Positions 1-5,957 of a DNA stretch of 6,926 nucleotides are shown in pieces. Under the pieces are notes generated by a model, which made no database searches, was not told the DNA's origin, and saw only the letters and a list, made by a program, of their open reading frames with translations. The stretch is from NCBI GenBank assembly GCA_035527995.1, contig DATKZJ010000242.1, positions 1 to 6,926 on the forward strand. Reading direction: 5' to 3'. Numbering within the stretch: position 1 is the stretch's first letter; each line of letters begins with the position of its first letter. The translations under genes and the position numbers were made by a program. The stretch is from JAFGTF01 sp035527995. Its GTDB lineage: Bacteria > Spirochaetota > B62-G9 > DRHN01.

Positions 1-1
1 C

Positions 2-706
2 GCTGTATCCAAGCTCATCGGGGCCCCTCCCGGATACGTGGGATATGACGAGGGAGGACAGCTCACCGAGGCGGTGAGAAGGAAGCCGTACTCGGTGATA
101 CTGCTCGATGAGATAGAGAAGGCTCATCCCGATGTGTTCAATATCCTTCTGCAGATCCTCGAGGACGGGAGGCTCACCGATTCGCACGGCAGAACCGTGA
201 ATTTCAAAAACACCGTTGTTATCATGACTTCCAACCTCGGTTCCGAGCATATAATAGATTTTTATGATGCTGGCGGACACGAGTCCGGCGGACATGCGTC
301 CGACGGCCAGGAAGCGGAAGGCAGGTCCTTCGACCGGATGAGATCTCTGGTACTCGACATACTGAAGAAGAGCTTCAGGCCGGAGTTCTTGAACCGTATC
401 GATGAAGTGGTGGTGTTTCACTCGCTCTCTAAGGACAATATCGTGGATATCACCAGACTTCAGCTCGAGTATCTTGTGGAACGCATGAGCGAGAGGGCGA
501 TACGGGTGGAATTCCATGACAGTGCGGTGACGCTCCTCGCTGATAGAGGTTACGATATCAACTATGGTGCGCGACCCCTCAAGAGGGTGGTGCAGAACCT
601 CATCGAGACACCGCTCGCCAAGGAGCTCATAAAAGGCTCTTTCAGTGAAGGGGACACAATCGTTGTCGATGAAAAGGGCGGCGAGATCGTTTTCAAGAAG
701 AAATAA
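2..706 (+). CDS. clpB: ATP-dependent disaggregase ClpB, C-terminal part (5' end outside window)
   Basis: This is the last 234 residues of a Hsp100/ClpB chaperone, a cytoplasmic hexameric AAA+ machine that extracts polypeptides from aggregates together with DnaK. The visible part is the second ATPase domain (D2). In fragment numbering, the pore loop with GYVG is at about 11-14, Walker B (VILLDE) at 32-37, sensor 1 (MTSN) at about 75-78, the arginine-finger segment RPEFLNR at 126-132 and sensor 2 (GARPLKR) at 189-195. A D2 C-terminal subdomain follows. The D2 Walker A and all upstream domains lie outside the window. LIGAPPGYVGY and the GYDxxYGARPLKR ending fit ClpB better than ClpC. Between sensor 1 and the arginine finger there are about 17 more residues than in E. 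coli ClpB as I recall it, Gly/His/Ser-rich and built from a short tandem repeat. The gene ends in TAA, 2 bp before a repeat element, and is convergent with the CoA ligase gene. Confidence 0.9.
   Translation, partial: AVSKLIGAPPGYVGYDEGGQLTEAVRRKPYSVILLDEIEKAHPDVFNILLQILEDGRLTDSHGRTVNFKNTVVIMTSNLGSEHIIDFYDAGGHESGGHASDGQEAEGRSFDRMRSLVLDILKKSFRPEFLNRIDEVVVFHSLSKDNIVDITRLQLEYLVERMSERAIRVEFHDSAVTLLADRGYDINYGARPLKRVVQNLIETPLAKELIKGSFSEGDTIVVDEKGGEIVFKKK
272..301 (+). repeat. 15-bp in-frame tandem repeat inside clpB
   Basis: Two adjacent 15-bp units, 272-286 and 287-301, match at 13 of 15 positions and encode GGHES and GGHAS. A more diverged third unit (302-316, DGQEA) matches the first at about 9 of 15. 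The array keeps the reading frame and explains most of the extra residues between sensor 1 and the arginine finger of ClpB D2. Slippage expansion is the simplest inference. Confidence 0.7.
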
Positions 707-708
707 CA

Positions 709-788
709 CCCTCTGTCGCGAAGGCGACTGTAGGGGATGGGCATTGAATCCGAAGGATTCAATTTAAGCCGAAGGCGACTTCAGGGGG
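709..788. repeat. Intergenic inverted-repeat element, copy 1 (clpB/paaK convergent spacer)
   Basis: This spacer is almost wholly repeat sequence. CCCTCTGTCGC at 709-719 recurs exactly at 2095-2105. CGAAGGCGAC occurs at 719-728 and 770-779, and again at 2188-2197. The right arm (756-779, read on the - strand) matches the 2174-2197 arm at 19 of 24 positions. Foldable units are GTCGC-GAAG-GCGAC (715-728) and a perfect 9-bp stem (743-763). The element runs directly into the paaK stop codon (TAA, - strand) and starts 2 bp after the clpB stop. No ORF, transposase or tRNA is present. It may serve as a bidirectional 3' end for the converging genes; that is inference. Confidence 0.65.
743..763. other. 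Perfect 9-bp hairpin between convergent genes, possible weak terminator
   Basis: ATTGAATCC (743-751) and GGATTCAAT (755-763) are perfect inverted repeats around the 3-nt loop GAA. On the + strand the stem is followed by TTAAG, and on the - strand by GCCC. Neither is a proper U-tract, so intrinsic termination is plausible only for clpB and is weakly supported. It lies at the core of the repeat element. Confidence 0.5.
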
Positions 789-2087
789 TTACTTCCTCCG
801 CTTATCGACGACCTTTTTCTTCTTCATCATTCTCCTGATCGTTCCGGGCTCCACGAACTTCACCTTCGGCACGAAATCGAGCTGTTCCTTCACGTCCCGG
901 ATAATAGCGAACTCGAGCACATTGAGCTGCTTTATCTCGTCTGAAAAGAAGTCGCTCGAGACCTCCACCTGAATGATAAGCTCGTCCAGGTTTTCTGTTC
1001 TGTCGATAACGAGCAGGTAGTTTGGAGTAACCCCGATGACCTCCATGAGGATGTGCTCGAACTGGGAAGGGAACATGTTCTCCCCGTTCAGTATAATCAT
1101 GTCGTCGTAGCGTTCGAAGACTTTTGCCATCCGGACGGAGGTCCTCCCGCACGGGCAGCTTCCGCTCATAAGGCAGGTCATATCGCCCGTGCGATAACGT
1201 ATAAGGGGAAATGCCTCTTTGGAGATCGTGGTAATCACGAGCTCTCCCTTCTCGCCGGCAGGCAGGACACTGCCTGTGTCAGGGTCGATGATCTCGGGTA
1301 TGAAATGGTCCTCAGATATATGGAGTCCGTTCTTCTCTTCGCATTCATATGAAACACCGGGCCCCATGACCTCCGTGAGACCGTAGTTGTCCGTGGCGGA
1401 TATCGCGAGTTTCTGCTCTATCTCCTTCCTGAAAGCGTCGCTCCACGGTTCCGCTCCGATAAGGGCCTTACTGAGGGAGAGCTCGGCCGGTGTAATGCCC
1501 TTCTCTTCGAGTTTTTCTATGAGGAGGGCTGCAAAGGTGGGAGCTCCCGCAAATGCAGTGGTCCTGTAGTCTCTCATTATCACGATCTGCTTAACGATGT
1601 CGGCTTCAGAGCTCGGTATGACAGAGGCCCCGATCCGTTCCGCGCCGTAATGGAACCCGAGCCCTCCAGTGAAAAGTCCGTACGGAAACGTGATCTGGAT
1701 AATATCATCCTTGACTATTCCTCCCGCAGTCAGAACACGTGCGGTGAGCTCGGTCCAGTGCTCGATGTCGTTTTTAGTGTACCCGACGATGAGTGGCTCG
1801 CCTGTTGTTCCAGAGGTGGACTGCATCCTCACGACCTCCCGCAGAGGAACGGCGAACATATCGTACGGGTACGCGAGCCTCAGCGTCTCTTTGGTGGTGA
1901 AGGTGATCTTCTCGATATCGCCCATGCTGGAGATTTCGAGCGGGTCGAACTCGATCTCGTTGAAGAGGTTTCGGTAGTATGAGACCCTTCTGTACACGCG
2001 GGTCAGGGTCTCCTGAAGCCTCTCCAATTGTAGTTGTTCGAGCTCATCTCTGTCCATCATTTCATATTCTTTATTCCACACCGGCAT
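789..2087 (-). CDS. paaK: Phenylacetate-CoA ligase-type AMP-forming acyl-CoA ligase
   Basis: This 432-residue cytoplasmic enzyme, of normal length for the PaaK family, activates a carboxylic acid with ATP and CoA via an acyl-adenylate, releasing AMP and PPi. The N-terminus (MPVWNKEYEMM...LERLQETLTRVY) is typical of PaaK. Motifs are the nucleotide loop STSGTTGEP (90-98; PaaK usually has K where E97 is), YGLTE (235-239), RTGD (299-302), CPCGRT (311-316) and the start of the C-terminal domain (DDMIILNGENMFPSQFE, 328-344). The C-terminal catalytic-lysine segment, usually like PRSEGKAKR, reads RRMMKKKK (418-425), one residue shorter and without the glycine. The ATG at 2085-2087 has a GAGGGGG ribosome site 5 nt upstream. 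It lies 117 bp downstream of livF on the same strand and may be cotranscribed. The substrate is not determined: phenylacetate, other aryl acids or branched acids are possible. Confidence 0.82.
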   Translation of the reverse strand: MPVWNKEYEMMDRDELEQLQLERLQETLTRVYRRVSYYRNLFNEIEFDPLEISSMGDIEKITFTTKETLRLAYPYDMFAVPLREVVRMQSTSGTTGEPLIVGYTKNDIEHWTELTARVLTAGGIVKDDIIQITFPYGLFTGGLGFHYGAERIGASVIPSSEADIVKQIVIMRDYRTTAFAGAPTFAALLIEKLEEKGITPAELSLSKALIGAEPWSDAFRKEIEQKLAISATDNYGLTEVMGPGVSYECEEKNGLHISEDHFIPEIIDPDTGSVLPAGEKGELVITTISKEAFPLIRYRTGDMTCLMSGSCPCGRTSVRMAKVFERYDDMIILNGENMFPSQFEHILMEVIGVTPNYLLVIDRTENLDELIIQVEVSSDFFSDEIKQLNVLEFAIIRDVKEQLDFVPKVKFVEPGTIRRMMKKKKVVDKRRK

Positions 2088-2092
2088 TCTTG

Positions 2093-2099
2093 CCCCCTC
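2093..2099 (-). promoter_or_regulatory. Ribosome binding site of paaK, overlapping the end of a repeat
   Basis: On the - strand GAGGGGG is followed by CAAGA and the ATG, a 5-nt spacing. The site overlaps the terminal motif of the intergenic repeat (2095-2105), whose exact duplicate lies next to the clpB stop. The repeat therefore appears to supply the translation signal. Confidence 0.6.
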
Positions 2100-2204
2100 T
2101 GTCGCTATCGCTCAAATTGATACCTATGGCCTCAATGTCCCCACTGTCACTGTCGTTCAAGTTGATGCTTTTAGCACCAACTTGAGCCGAAGGCGACCTT
2201 AGGG
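2095..2204. repeat. Intergenic inverted-repeat element, copy 2 (livF/paaK spacer)
   Basis: The 117-bp spacer between the livF stop and paaK start holds three versions of one core of about 24 nt. Two are direct copies on the + strand, at 2101-2123 and 2146-2168, 45 bp apart. One is inverted at 2174-2197. Counting from CTGTC, the two direct copies agree at 20 of 25 positions (2099-2123 against 2144-2168), and all five differences are transitions. The inverted copy matches the arm at 756-779. The right end (AGGG) abuts the livF stop codon and the left end supplies the paaK ribosome site. No ORF or recognised transposon end is seen. The structure resembles a small palindromic interspersed repeat or MITE-like element, but the family is not recognised. 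Confidence 0.65.
2158..2184. other. Hairpin downstream of livF
   Basis: CAAGTTG (2158-2164) pairs with CAACTTG (2178-2184). After one mismatch, TGC (2166-2168) pairs with GCA (2174-2176), leaving the loop TTTTA. On the - strand the stem is followed by AACGACAG, so there is no U-tract. It could stabilise the 3' end of the liv message or be a processing site rather than a terminator. Confidence 0.5.
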
Positions 2205-2924
2205 TTATTCCTTACCCAGGTATGCGCGCAACACTTCCTTGTTGTTCATGAGCTCATCTCTCGATCCGGAGAGGATGATCTGACCTGTTTCGATCACGTA
2301 TCCTCTCTCACAGATATCGAGGGCGAGTTTTGCGTTCTGTTCAACGAGAAACATCGTGAGGTCTGATTTCTGTTTCAGCTCGATGAGTGTACGGAAGATG
2401 TTCTCGACAATTTTAGGAGCGAGCCCGATAGAAGGCTCGTCGAGTATCAAAAGCTTCGGCTCCGACATCAAAGCTCTTGCAATAGACAGCATCTGCTGCT
2501 CTCCTCCGGACAGTGTCCCGGCCAGCTGGCGCCTGCGCTCCCCCAGTACGGGGAATATCTCGAATATCCATTCGATTTTCTGCTGTACTGTCTTGCGCTG
2601 CCTCATGGAGTAGTGGGAGTAGGTCCCCAGGATGAGATTGTCCATCACCGTCATGGGATAGAAGAGCTGCCTCCCTTCAGGGACAAGGGAGATTCCAAGC
2701 CGCACGATCGCAGAAGGAGATAGTCCGAGGATCTCTCTCTTTTCAAATAGTATGGCACCGGTTGCCCGGGGTGCAAGCCCTGATATCGAATTAAGAAGGG
2801 TGGACTTCCCGGAGCCGTTCCCCCCTATCAAAGTGATGATCTCGCCCTTTTTTATATGCAGGGATACCGATTTCAGGGCGCAGATGGATTCGTAATAAGA
2901 TTTGAGAGATCTGATATTAAGCAT
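2205..2924 (-). CDS. livF: Branched-chain amino acid-type ABC transporter ATP-binding protein LivF
   Basis: One of two cytoplasmic ATPases of a HAAT-family importer. With the ATG at 2922-2924 it is 239 residues, near the usual LivF length. It has Walker A GGNGSGKST (34-42), the LivF-type VPEGRQLF segment at the Q-loop (81-88), a canonical signature LSGGEQQ (138-144), Walker B LLILDEP (158-164) and, as in other LivF proteins, FLVEQN where most ABC ATPases carry the switch histidine. The start is uncertain. A TTG at 2931-2933 is in frame three codons upstream and has AAGAG four nucleotides before it, while the ATG has no clear ribosome site but gives the usual MLxIxxL beginning. It is separated from livG by about 240 bp, unlike the tight packing of the other liv genes. 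The TAA stop abuts a repeat element. Confidence 0.9.
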   Translation of the reverse strand: MLNIRSLKSYYESICALKSVSLHIKKGEIITLIGGNGSGKSTLLNSISGLAPRATGAILFEKREILGLSPSAIVRLGISLVPEGRQLFYPMTVMDNLILGTYSHYSMRQRKTVQQKIEWIFEIFPVLGERRRQLAGTLSGGEQQMLSIARALMSEPKLLILDEPSIGLAPKIVENIFRTLIELKQKSDLTMFLVEQNAKLALDICERGYVIETGQIILSGSRDELMNNKEVLRAYLGKE

Positions 2925-2940
2925 CTGTTTCAATATACTC

Positions 2941-3036
2941 TTATGGAATTGATAGAGTAATAAATAATAGTGCCGCCATACTCTCGATAATCATAAATCT
3001 TTCGGTAAAAACCGTCTTCTTCGCTTTATCTCCCAT
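2941..3036 (-). CDS. Possible 31-residue small ORF upstream of livF (tentative)
   Basis: In the 238-bp spacer between livG and livF, an ATG at 3034-3036 opens 31 codons ending in TAA at 2941-2943. The product has a basic N-terminus (MGDKAKKTVF) and a hydrophobic C-terminal half (MAALLFITLSIP); 8 of 31 residues are Leu, Ile or Val. The TAA overlaps the AAGAG that would serve the TTG start of livF 7 nt further on, so coupling with livF is conceivable. There is no good ribosome site before its ATG and I recognise no family, so it may be chance. The rest of the spacer (3037-3171) shows no gene, strong promoter or terminator that I can support. Confidence 0.22.
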   Translation of the reverse strand: MGDKAKKTVFTERFMIIESMAALLFITLSIP

Positions 3037-3171
3037 GGCTCATATCGAGGCCGAAGTCTAAAATGCCCGCAATATCATAAATCGGGTAACCTGTAAAAAT
3101 CCCGGCGGCATTTCATATTTACGGGAACTTCGAATATTACCTCAAGATGATATAACCGGCGGGCGTCGATT

Positions 3172-3978
3172 TTATTGCTTTCCAAACTCCTCTCCGAGGT
3201 AGACGGCAATCACCTTCTGGTCTTTTCTGACCTCCTTCGGCATACCTTCGGCTATCTTTTTTCCGAAGTCCAAAACGAGTATGTGATCGGATATCTCCAT
3301 TATCAGATCGATGTCGTGCTCCACGATCAGTATCGTCGTTCCAAGCTCCCTGACCCGGTATATAGCTTCTGTCAGAGCCTTAGATTCGGTTATGTTCAGA
3401 CCTGCCGCCGGTTCATCGAGGAGGATAAGATCGGGCTCGCTCGCAACCGCCCTCGTGATCTCTACGAGCCGCTGCTTCTCAAACGGAACCTCCTTGATCT
3501 GCCTGTCCTGAAGCGAGTCTATATCCATGAAGTGCATCCAGTGTAGCGCCCGCTCCCGTATCCTGCGTTCTTGTTTCCTCACGGTCCTGATGTTCATGGC
3601 GCATGGAATAATGCCGCCTGAAGAGCGGGTATAGCGCCCCATCATCACATTTTCGAGGATCGTCATGTTGGAGAAGACGCGCAGGTTCTGAAACGTGCGT
3701 GCGATTCCGAGATAGGGGATCTCCCATGACTTCTTTGTATCAATGCGCTCCTCTTTAAAACCGATACTCCCGCTGTCAGGATGGATAAGCCCGCTGATAA
3801 GGTTGAAAAGGGTGGTCTTCCCTGCACCGTTCGGGCCGATGATGGCTGTAATGCTCCCTCTTCTTACGTCGAAGCAGAGATCCGATACTGCAACGAGCCC
3901 TCCGAAACGCTTCGTGAGCCTATCCGCCCTCAGTATTGTGTCCAAGCTGCTATCCGTCATTTTCGTTTTTACCGGCAT
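3172..3978 (-). CDS. livG: Branched-chain amino acid-type ABC transporter ATP-binding protein LivG
   Basis: The second cytoplasmic ATPase of the importer, 268 residues. Walker A GPNGAGKTT is at 48-56, the Q-loop RTFQN around Gln97, Walker B LILLDEP at 184-190 followed by the LivG-typical AAGLN, and the switch histidine in VEHD at 221. The ABC signature is unusual: where LivG proteins normally have L-P/A-Y-G-Q, this one reads VPFEK (164-168), so the conserved glycine is Glu and the Gln is Lys. The flanking QRLVEITRA aligns normally, so no frameshift is involved. The ATG at 3978 overlaps the end of livM by 29 bp and has a weak GGA 9 nt upstream. A second in-frame ATG at 3960 (11-bp overlap) would give a more usual N-terminal length. 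The overlap indicates cotranscription and probably coupled translation with livM. Confidence 0.9.
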   Translation of the reverse strand: MPVKTKMTDSSLDTILRADRLTKRFGGLVAVSDLCFDVRRGSITAIIGPNGAGKTTLFNLISGLIHPDSGSIGFKEERIDTKKSWEIPYLGIARTFQNLRVFSNMTILENVMMGRYTRSSGGIIPCAMNIRTVRKQERRIRERALHWMHFMDIDSLQDRQIKEVPFEKQRLVEITRAVASEPDLILLDEPAAGLNITESKALTEAIYRVRELGTTILIVEHDIDLIMEISDHILVLDFGKKIAEGMPKEVRKDQKVIAVYLGEEFGKQ

Positions 3979-4915
3979 TCTTTTTAATCCAAGGTATCTT
4001 GATGCCGTACAGACCCTCCGGTCTCAGGATCATTATGGATATGAGAATTACACCATATATCAGAATATCGAAGTCCTTGAAGAAACGCAGGTATTCAGGG
4101 AGAAGAGTGAGTAAAGCAGTGCCGATCACGGCCCCCCAGATGTTTCCCATGCCTCCGACCGCTACCATCGTGACGAGGAGTACCGAGAACCTGAGAGAGA
4201 AGGTCCCGGGGCTGAGAAAGGTAACGAAATGTGCATAGAGAAAGCCGGCCAGCGCCGCATATCCTGCGCTCAACACAAAAATGCTCAGTTTCAGTCTCGA
4301 TGTGTTGACACCGATGGTTGATGCCGTCTGCTCTTCCTTGTGAATGGCTTTGAGCGCCCTGCCTACCCTCGAATCTATCAGGTTGAGAGATAAAAACAGA
4401 ATGAACGCAACAATGGCCCAGACAAAGATGTAGTATTTGTAGTCGTTATCGAGCTCCATGCCGAAAATCCGTATCAAGGGGATGTTTCCGAAGCCCGAAG
4501 GGCCGCCTGTGAGCGACAGAAGCTCGTTGAACACGATATGAACTATCTCTCCGAGCCCGAGCGTTGCCATTGCGAGATAGTGCCCGCGCAGTCTCAGTGT
4601 CGGTATCCCGACTGCAAATGCGATAGAGACAGTGACGAGTATAGAGAGAGGGCAGGAGAGGTATATGGGGAAGCCGAGCTTAGTGGTGAGTATTCCAGTG
4701 GTATAGGCGCCTATACCGAAGAACGCCGCCTGGCCGAGAGAGATCTGTCCTGCGTATCCCATGAGGAGACTCAGGCCTATTGTGATTATGAGGTTCATCC
4801 CGAGAAATATCAGAATGCCGACATGGTATGGATTCCGTACTATTGCCATGAGCAGCACAGCACCGGCGAACAGGGTTGCCGACTTAAAGAAAGATGATTT
4901 CAGTATCCTTTTCAT
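3950..4915 (-). CDS. livM: Branched-chain amino acid-type ABC transporter permease LivM
   Basis: Integral inner-membrane permease of 321 residues, which would pair with LivH to form the channel. Hydrophobic segments lie at about 14-26, 33-53, 63-78, 86-104, 113-130, 161-180, 210-232, 244-275 and 284-297. Recognisable LivM stretches are GYAGQISLGQAAFFGIGAY (53-71), the loop around LTGGPSGFGNIP (135-146), the cytoplasmic coupling region RALKAIHKEEQTASTIGVN (186-204), which contacts the ATPases, and VAVGGMGNIWGAVIG (251-265). The ATG at 4913-4915 lies 19 bp after the livH stop without an obvious ribosome site, so translation may depend on coupling. Its 3' end overlaps livG. The ligand cannot be read from the permease. 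Confidence 0.9.
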   Translation of the reverse strand: MKRILKSSFFKSATLFAGAVLLMAIVRNPYHVGILIFLGMNLIITIGLSLLMGYAGQISLGQAAFFGIGAYTTGILTTKLGFPIYLSCPLSILVTVSIAFAVGIPTLRLRGHYLAMATLGLGEIVHIVFNELLSLTGGPSGFGNIPLIRIFGMELDNDYKYYIFVWAIVAFILFLSLNLIDSRVGRALKAIHKEEQTASTIGVNTSRLKLSIFVLSAGYAALAGFLYAHFVTFLSPGTFSLRFSVLLVTMVAVGGMGNIWGAVIGTALLTLLPEYLRFFKDFDILIYGVILISIMILRPEGLYGIKIPWIKKNAGKNENDG

Positions 4916-4934
4916 ATAAGTATATGCATACCAC

Positions 4935-5828
4935 TCAGTATATTTTTAATTTCTGAACTTCCTTACTTGCGAATATACCGCCCGGCCTGAAGAAGAGCAC
5001 CAGAAGGAGTATTACGAGCGCTACTGCATCCTTGTATCCGCTCGATAAGAGTCCTGCCGAGTAGGATTCCAGTAGACCGATGATGATGCCGGCAACAACC
5101 GCGCCTCCCATGTTGCCCAGACCCCCGAATATGGCCGCGCCGAAACCTTTCAGTCCGAGAAGGGACCCTCTGTCGTAATCTACGAGGGTGATCGGCGTCA
5201 CAATGACACCGGCAATCCCCCCGATGAGTGCACTGAGTGCGAAGGAAATCATGACCATGCTGTGTACATTGATACCGACGATACTGGCCGCCCTTTTATT
5301 ATACGAGCAGGCCTTCATGGCCTTGCCTACCATCGTAAATCTGAAGAAGCACATCAAAGCCATGACTATGAGGAAGAGGAAGCTGAGGATCCAAAGTGAC
5401 TGCGGGAGTATTGTTGCGTTCATTACAGTAATAGGTTCATCGCCGCTGAATGAGGGCAGAAAAAATGAATCTTTCCCCCAGATGAACATTGCGCCGCCTT
5501 TGAACAGGATGGATGCTGCGATGGTGATTATGATAAGCGTAATCACCGAAGGGTTTTTCAGCGGATGTATTGCGAGCCGTTCGAAACCGATCCCGATGCA
5601 GCTCACAATAATCACAGTGATGAATCCTGCGATGAAGAGGGGGAAATAAAGAGTTTTATGCAGGTAGACAACGAGCATCCCCCCTATCATGACGAAATCG
5701 CCCTGGGCGAAGTTTATGATACCTGTGGAATTATAGATAATGTTGAAACCGAGGGCGACCATTGCATAGATGCTTCCAACAGTAATGCCGGAGAGGGTGT
5801 ACTGAAGGAGCTGTGAAGCGAGATTCAT
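4935..5828 (-). CDS. livH: Branched-chain amino acid-type ABC transporter permease LivH
   Basis: Inner-membrane permease of 297 residues. It shows the LivH N-terminal signature LSGITVGSIYAMVALGFNIIYNSTGIINFAQGD as successive stretches over 12-44, the coupling region VGKAMKACSYNKRAASIVGIN (167-187) and the C-terminal GFGAAIFGGLGNMGGAVVAG (228-247) ending in FFRPGGIF. About eight membrane segments are visible. I chose the ATG at 5826-5828 because GGAGGG sits 3 nt upstream and the N-terminus fits the family. The upstream in-frame ATG at 5867 has no ribosome site and lies at or before the expected transcription start of the promoter at 5870-5898. The first gene of the livHMGF transcript by this reading; livM follows after 19 bp. 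Confidence 0.92.
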   Translation of the reverse strand: MNLASQLLQYTLSGITVGSIYAMVALGFNIIYNSTGIINFAQGDFVMIGGMLVVYLHKTLYFPLFIAGFITVIIVSCIGIGFERLAIHPLKNPSVITLIIITIAASILFKGGAMFIWGKDSFFLPSFSGDEPITVMNATILPQSLWILSFLFLIVMALMCFFRFTMVGKAMKACSYNKRAASIVGINVHSMVMISFALSALIGGIAGVIVTPITLVDYDRGSLLGLKGFGAAIFGGLGNMGGAVVAGIIIGLLESYSAGLLSSGYKDAVALVILLLVLFFRPGGIFASKEVQKLKIY

Positions 5829-5831
5829 TTT

Positions 5832-5837
5832 CCCTCC
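5832..5837 (-). promoter_or_regulatory. Ribosome binding site deciding the livH start
   Basis: GGAGGG on the - strand lies 3 nt before the ATG at 5828 (GGAGG-GAAA-ATG). It is the strongest ribosome site among the liv genes here and supports this start over the in-frame ATG at 5867. Confidence 0.75.
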
Positions 5838-5869
5838 GAGAGTAGATTGTGATCCATCCCCTCTCATCG

Positions 5870-5898
5870 ATTATATTACACATGCAAAGGAGGGTCAA
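5870..5898 (-). promoter_or_regulatory. Near-consensus sigma-70 promoter for livHMGF
   Basis: Read on the - strand: TTGACC (5893-5898, 5 of 6 to the -35 consensus), a 17-nt spacer (5876-5892), then TATAAT (5870-5875, 6 of 6 to the -10 consensus). Transcription would start near 5862-5864, giving a leader of about 35 nt before the livH ATG. It lies just downstream of the livK terminator hairpin, so livH, livM and livG, and perhaps livF and paaK, can be expressed independently of livK. No operator was identified. Confidence 0.75.
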
Positions 5899-5916
5899 GA
5901 AGCTCTCTGTTTTAAA

Positions 5917-5945
5917 CCTTCCCCTCCGATAGGAGGAGGGGAAGG
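5917..5945 (-). terminator. Terminator or attenuator hairpin after livK
   Basis: A perfect 11-bp GC-rich stem, CCTTCCCCTCC (5917-5927 on +) with GGAGGGGAAGG (5935-5945), around a 7-nt loop. On the - strand the stem is followed by TTTAAAAC, a short U-run. It lies 12 bp after the livK stop and before the livH promoter. Partial read-through would give more livK than permease message, which is usual for binding-protein genes; the efficiency is inference. Confidence 0.7.
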
Positions 5946-5957
5946 CAGAATAGGCAG

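Noticed and set aside
802..1152. Open frames overlapping paaK, livG and livH in other frames or on the other strand
   Set aside because: They are shadows of genes with clear conserved motifs, have Arg- or Ser-rich low-information composition, and match no family.
2158..2184. Intrinsic terminator of the liv operon
   Set aside because: The stem is good, but neither strand has a U-tract after it, so it is recorded only as a hairpin.
709..2204. CRISPR array or insertion sequence
   Set aside because: Repeats are few, diverged and partly inverted, without regular unique spacers, and no transposase or cas gene is present in the window.
3109..3147. Possible promoter before livF (TTGAGG ... TAAATA on the - strand)
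   Set aside because: The -10 matches only about 3 of 6 positions with an 18-nt spacer, far weaker than the livH promoter; not supportable.
5829..5867. Longer livH starting at the ATG at 5867
   Set aside because: It has no ribosome site, lies at or upstream of the transcription start expected from the -10 at 5870-5875, and adds 13 residues not typical of LivH. The ATG at 5828 has GGAGGG.
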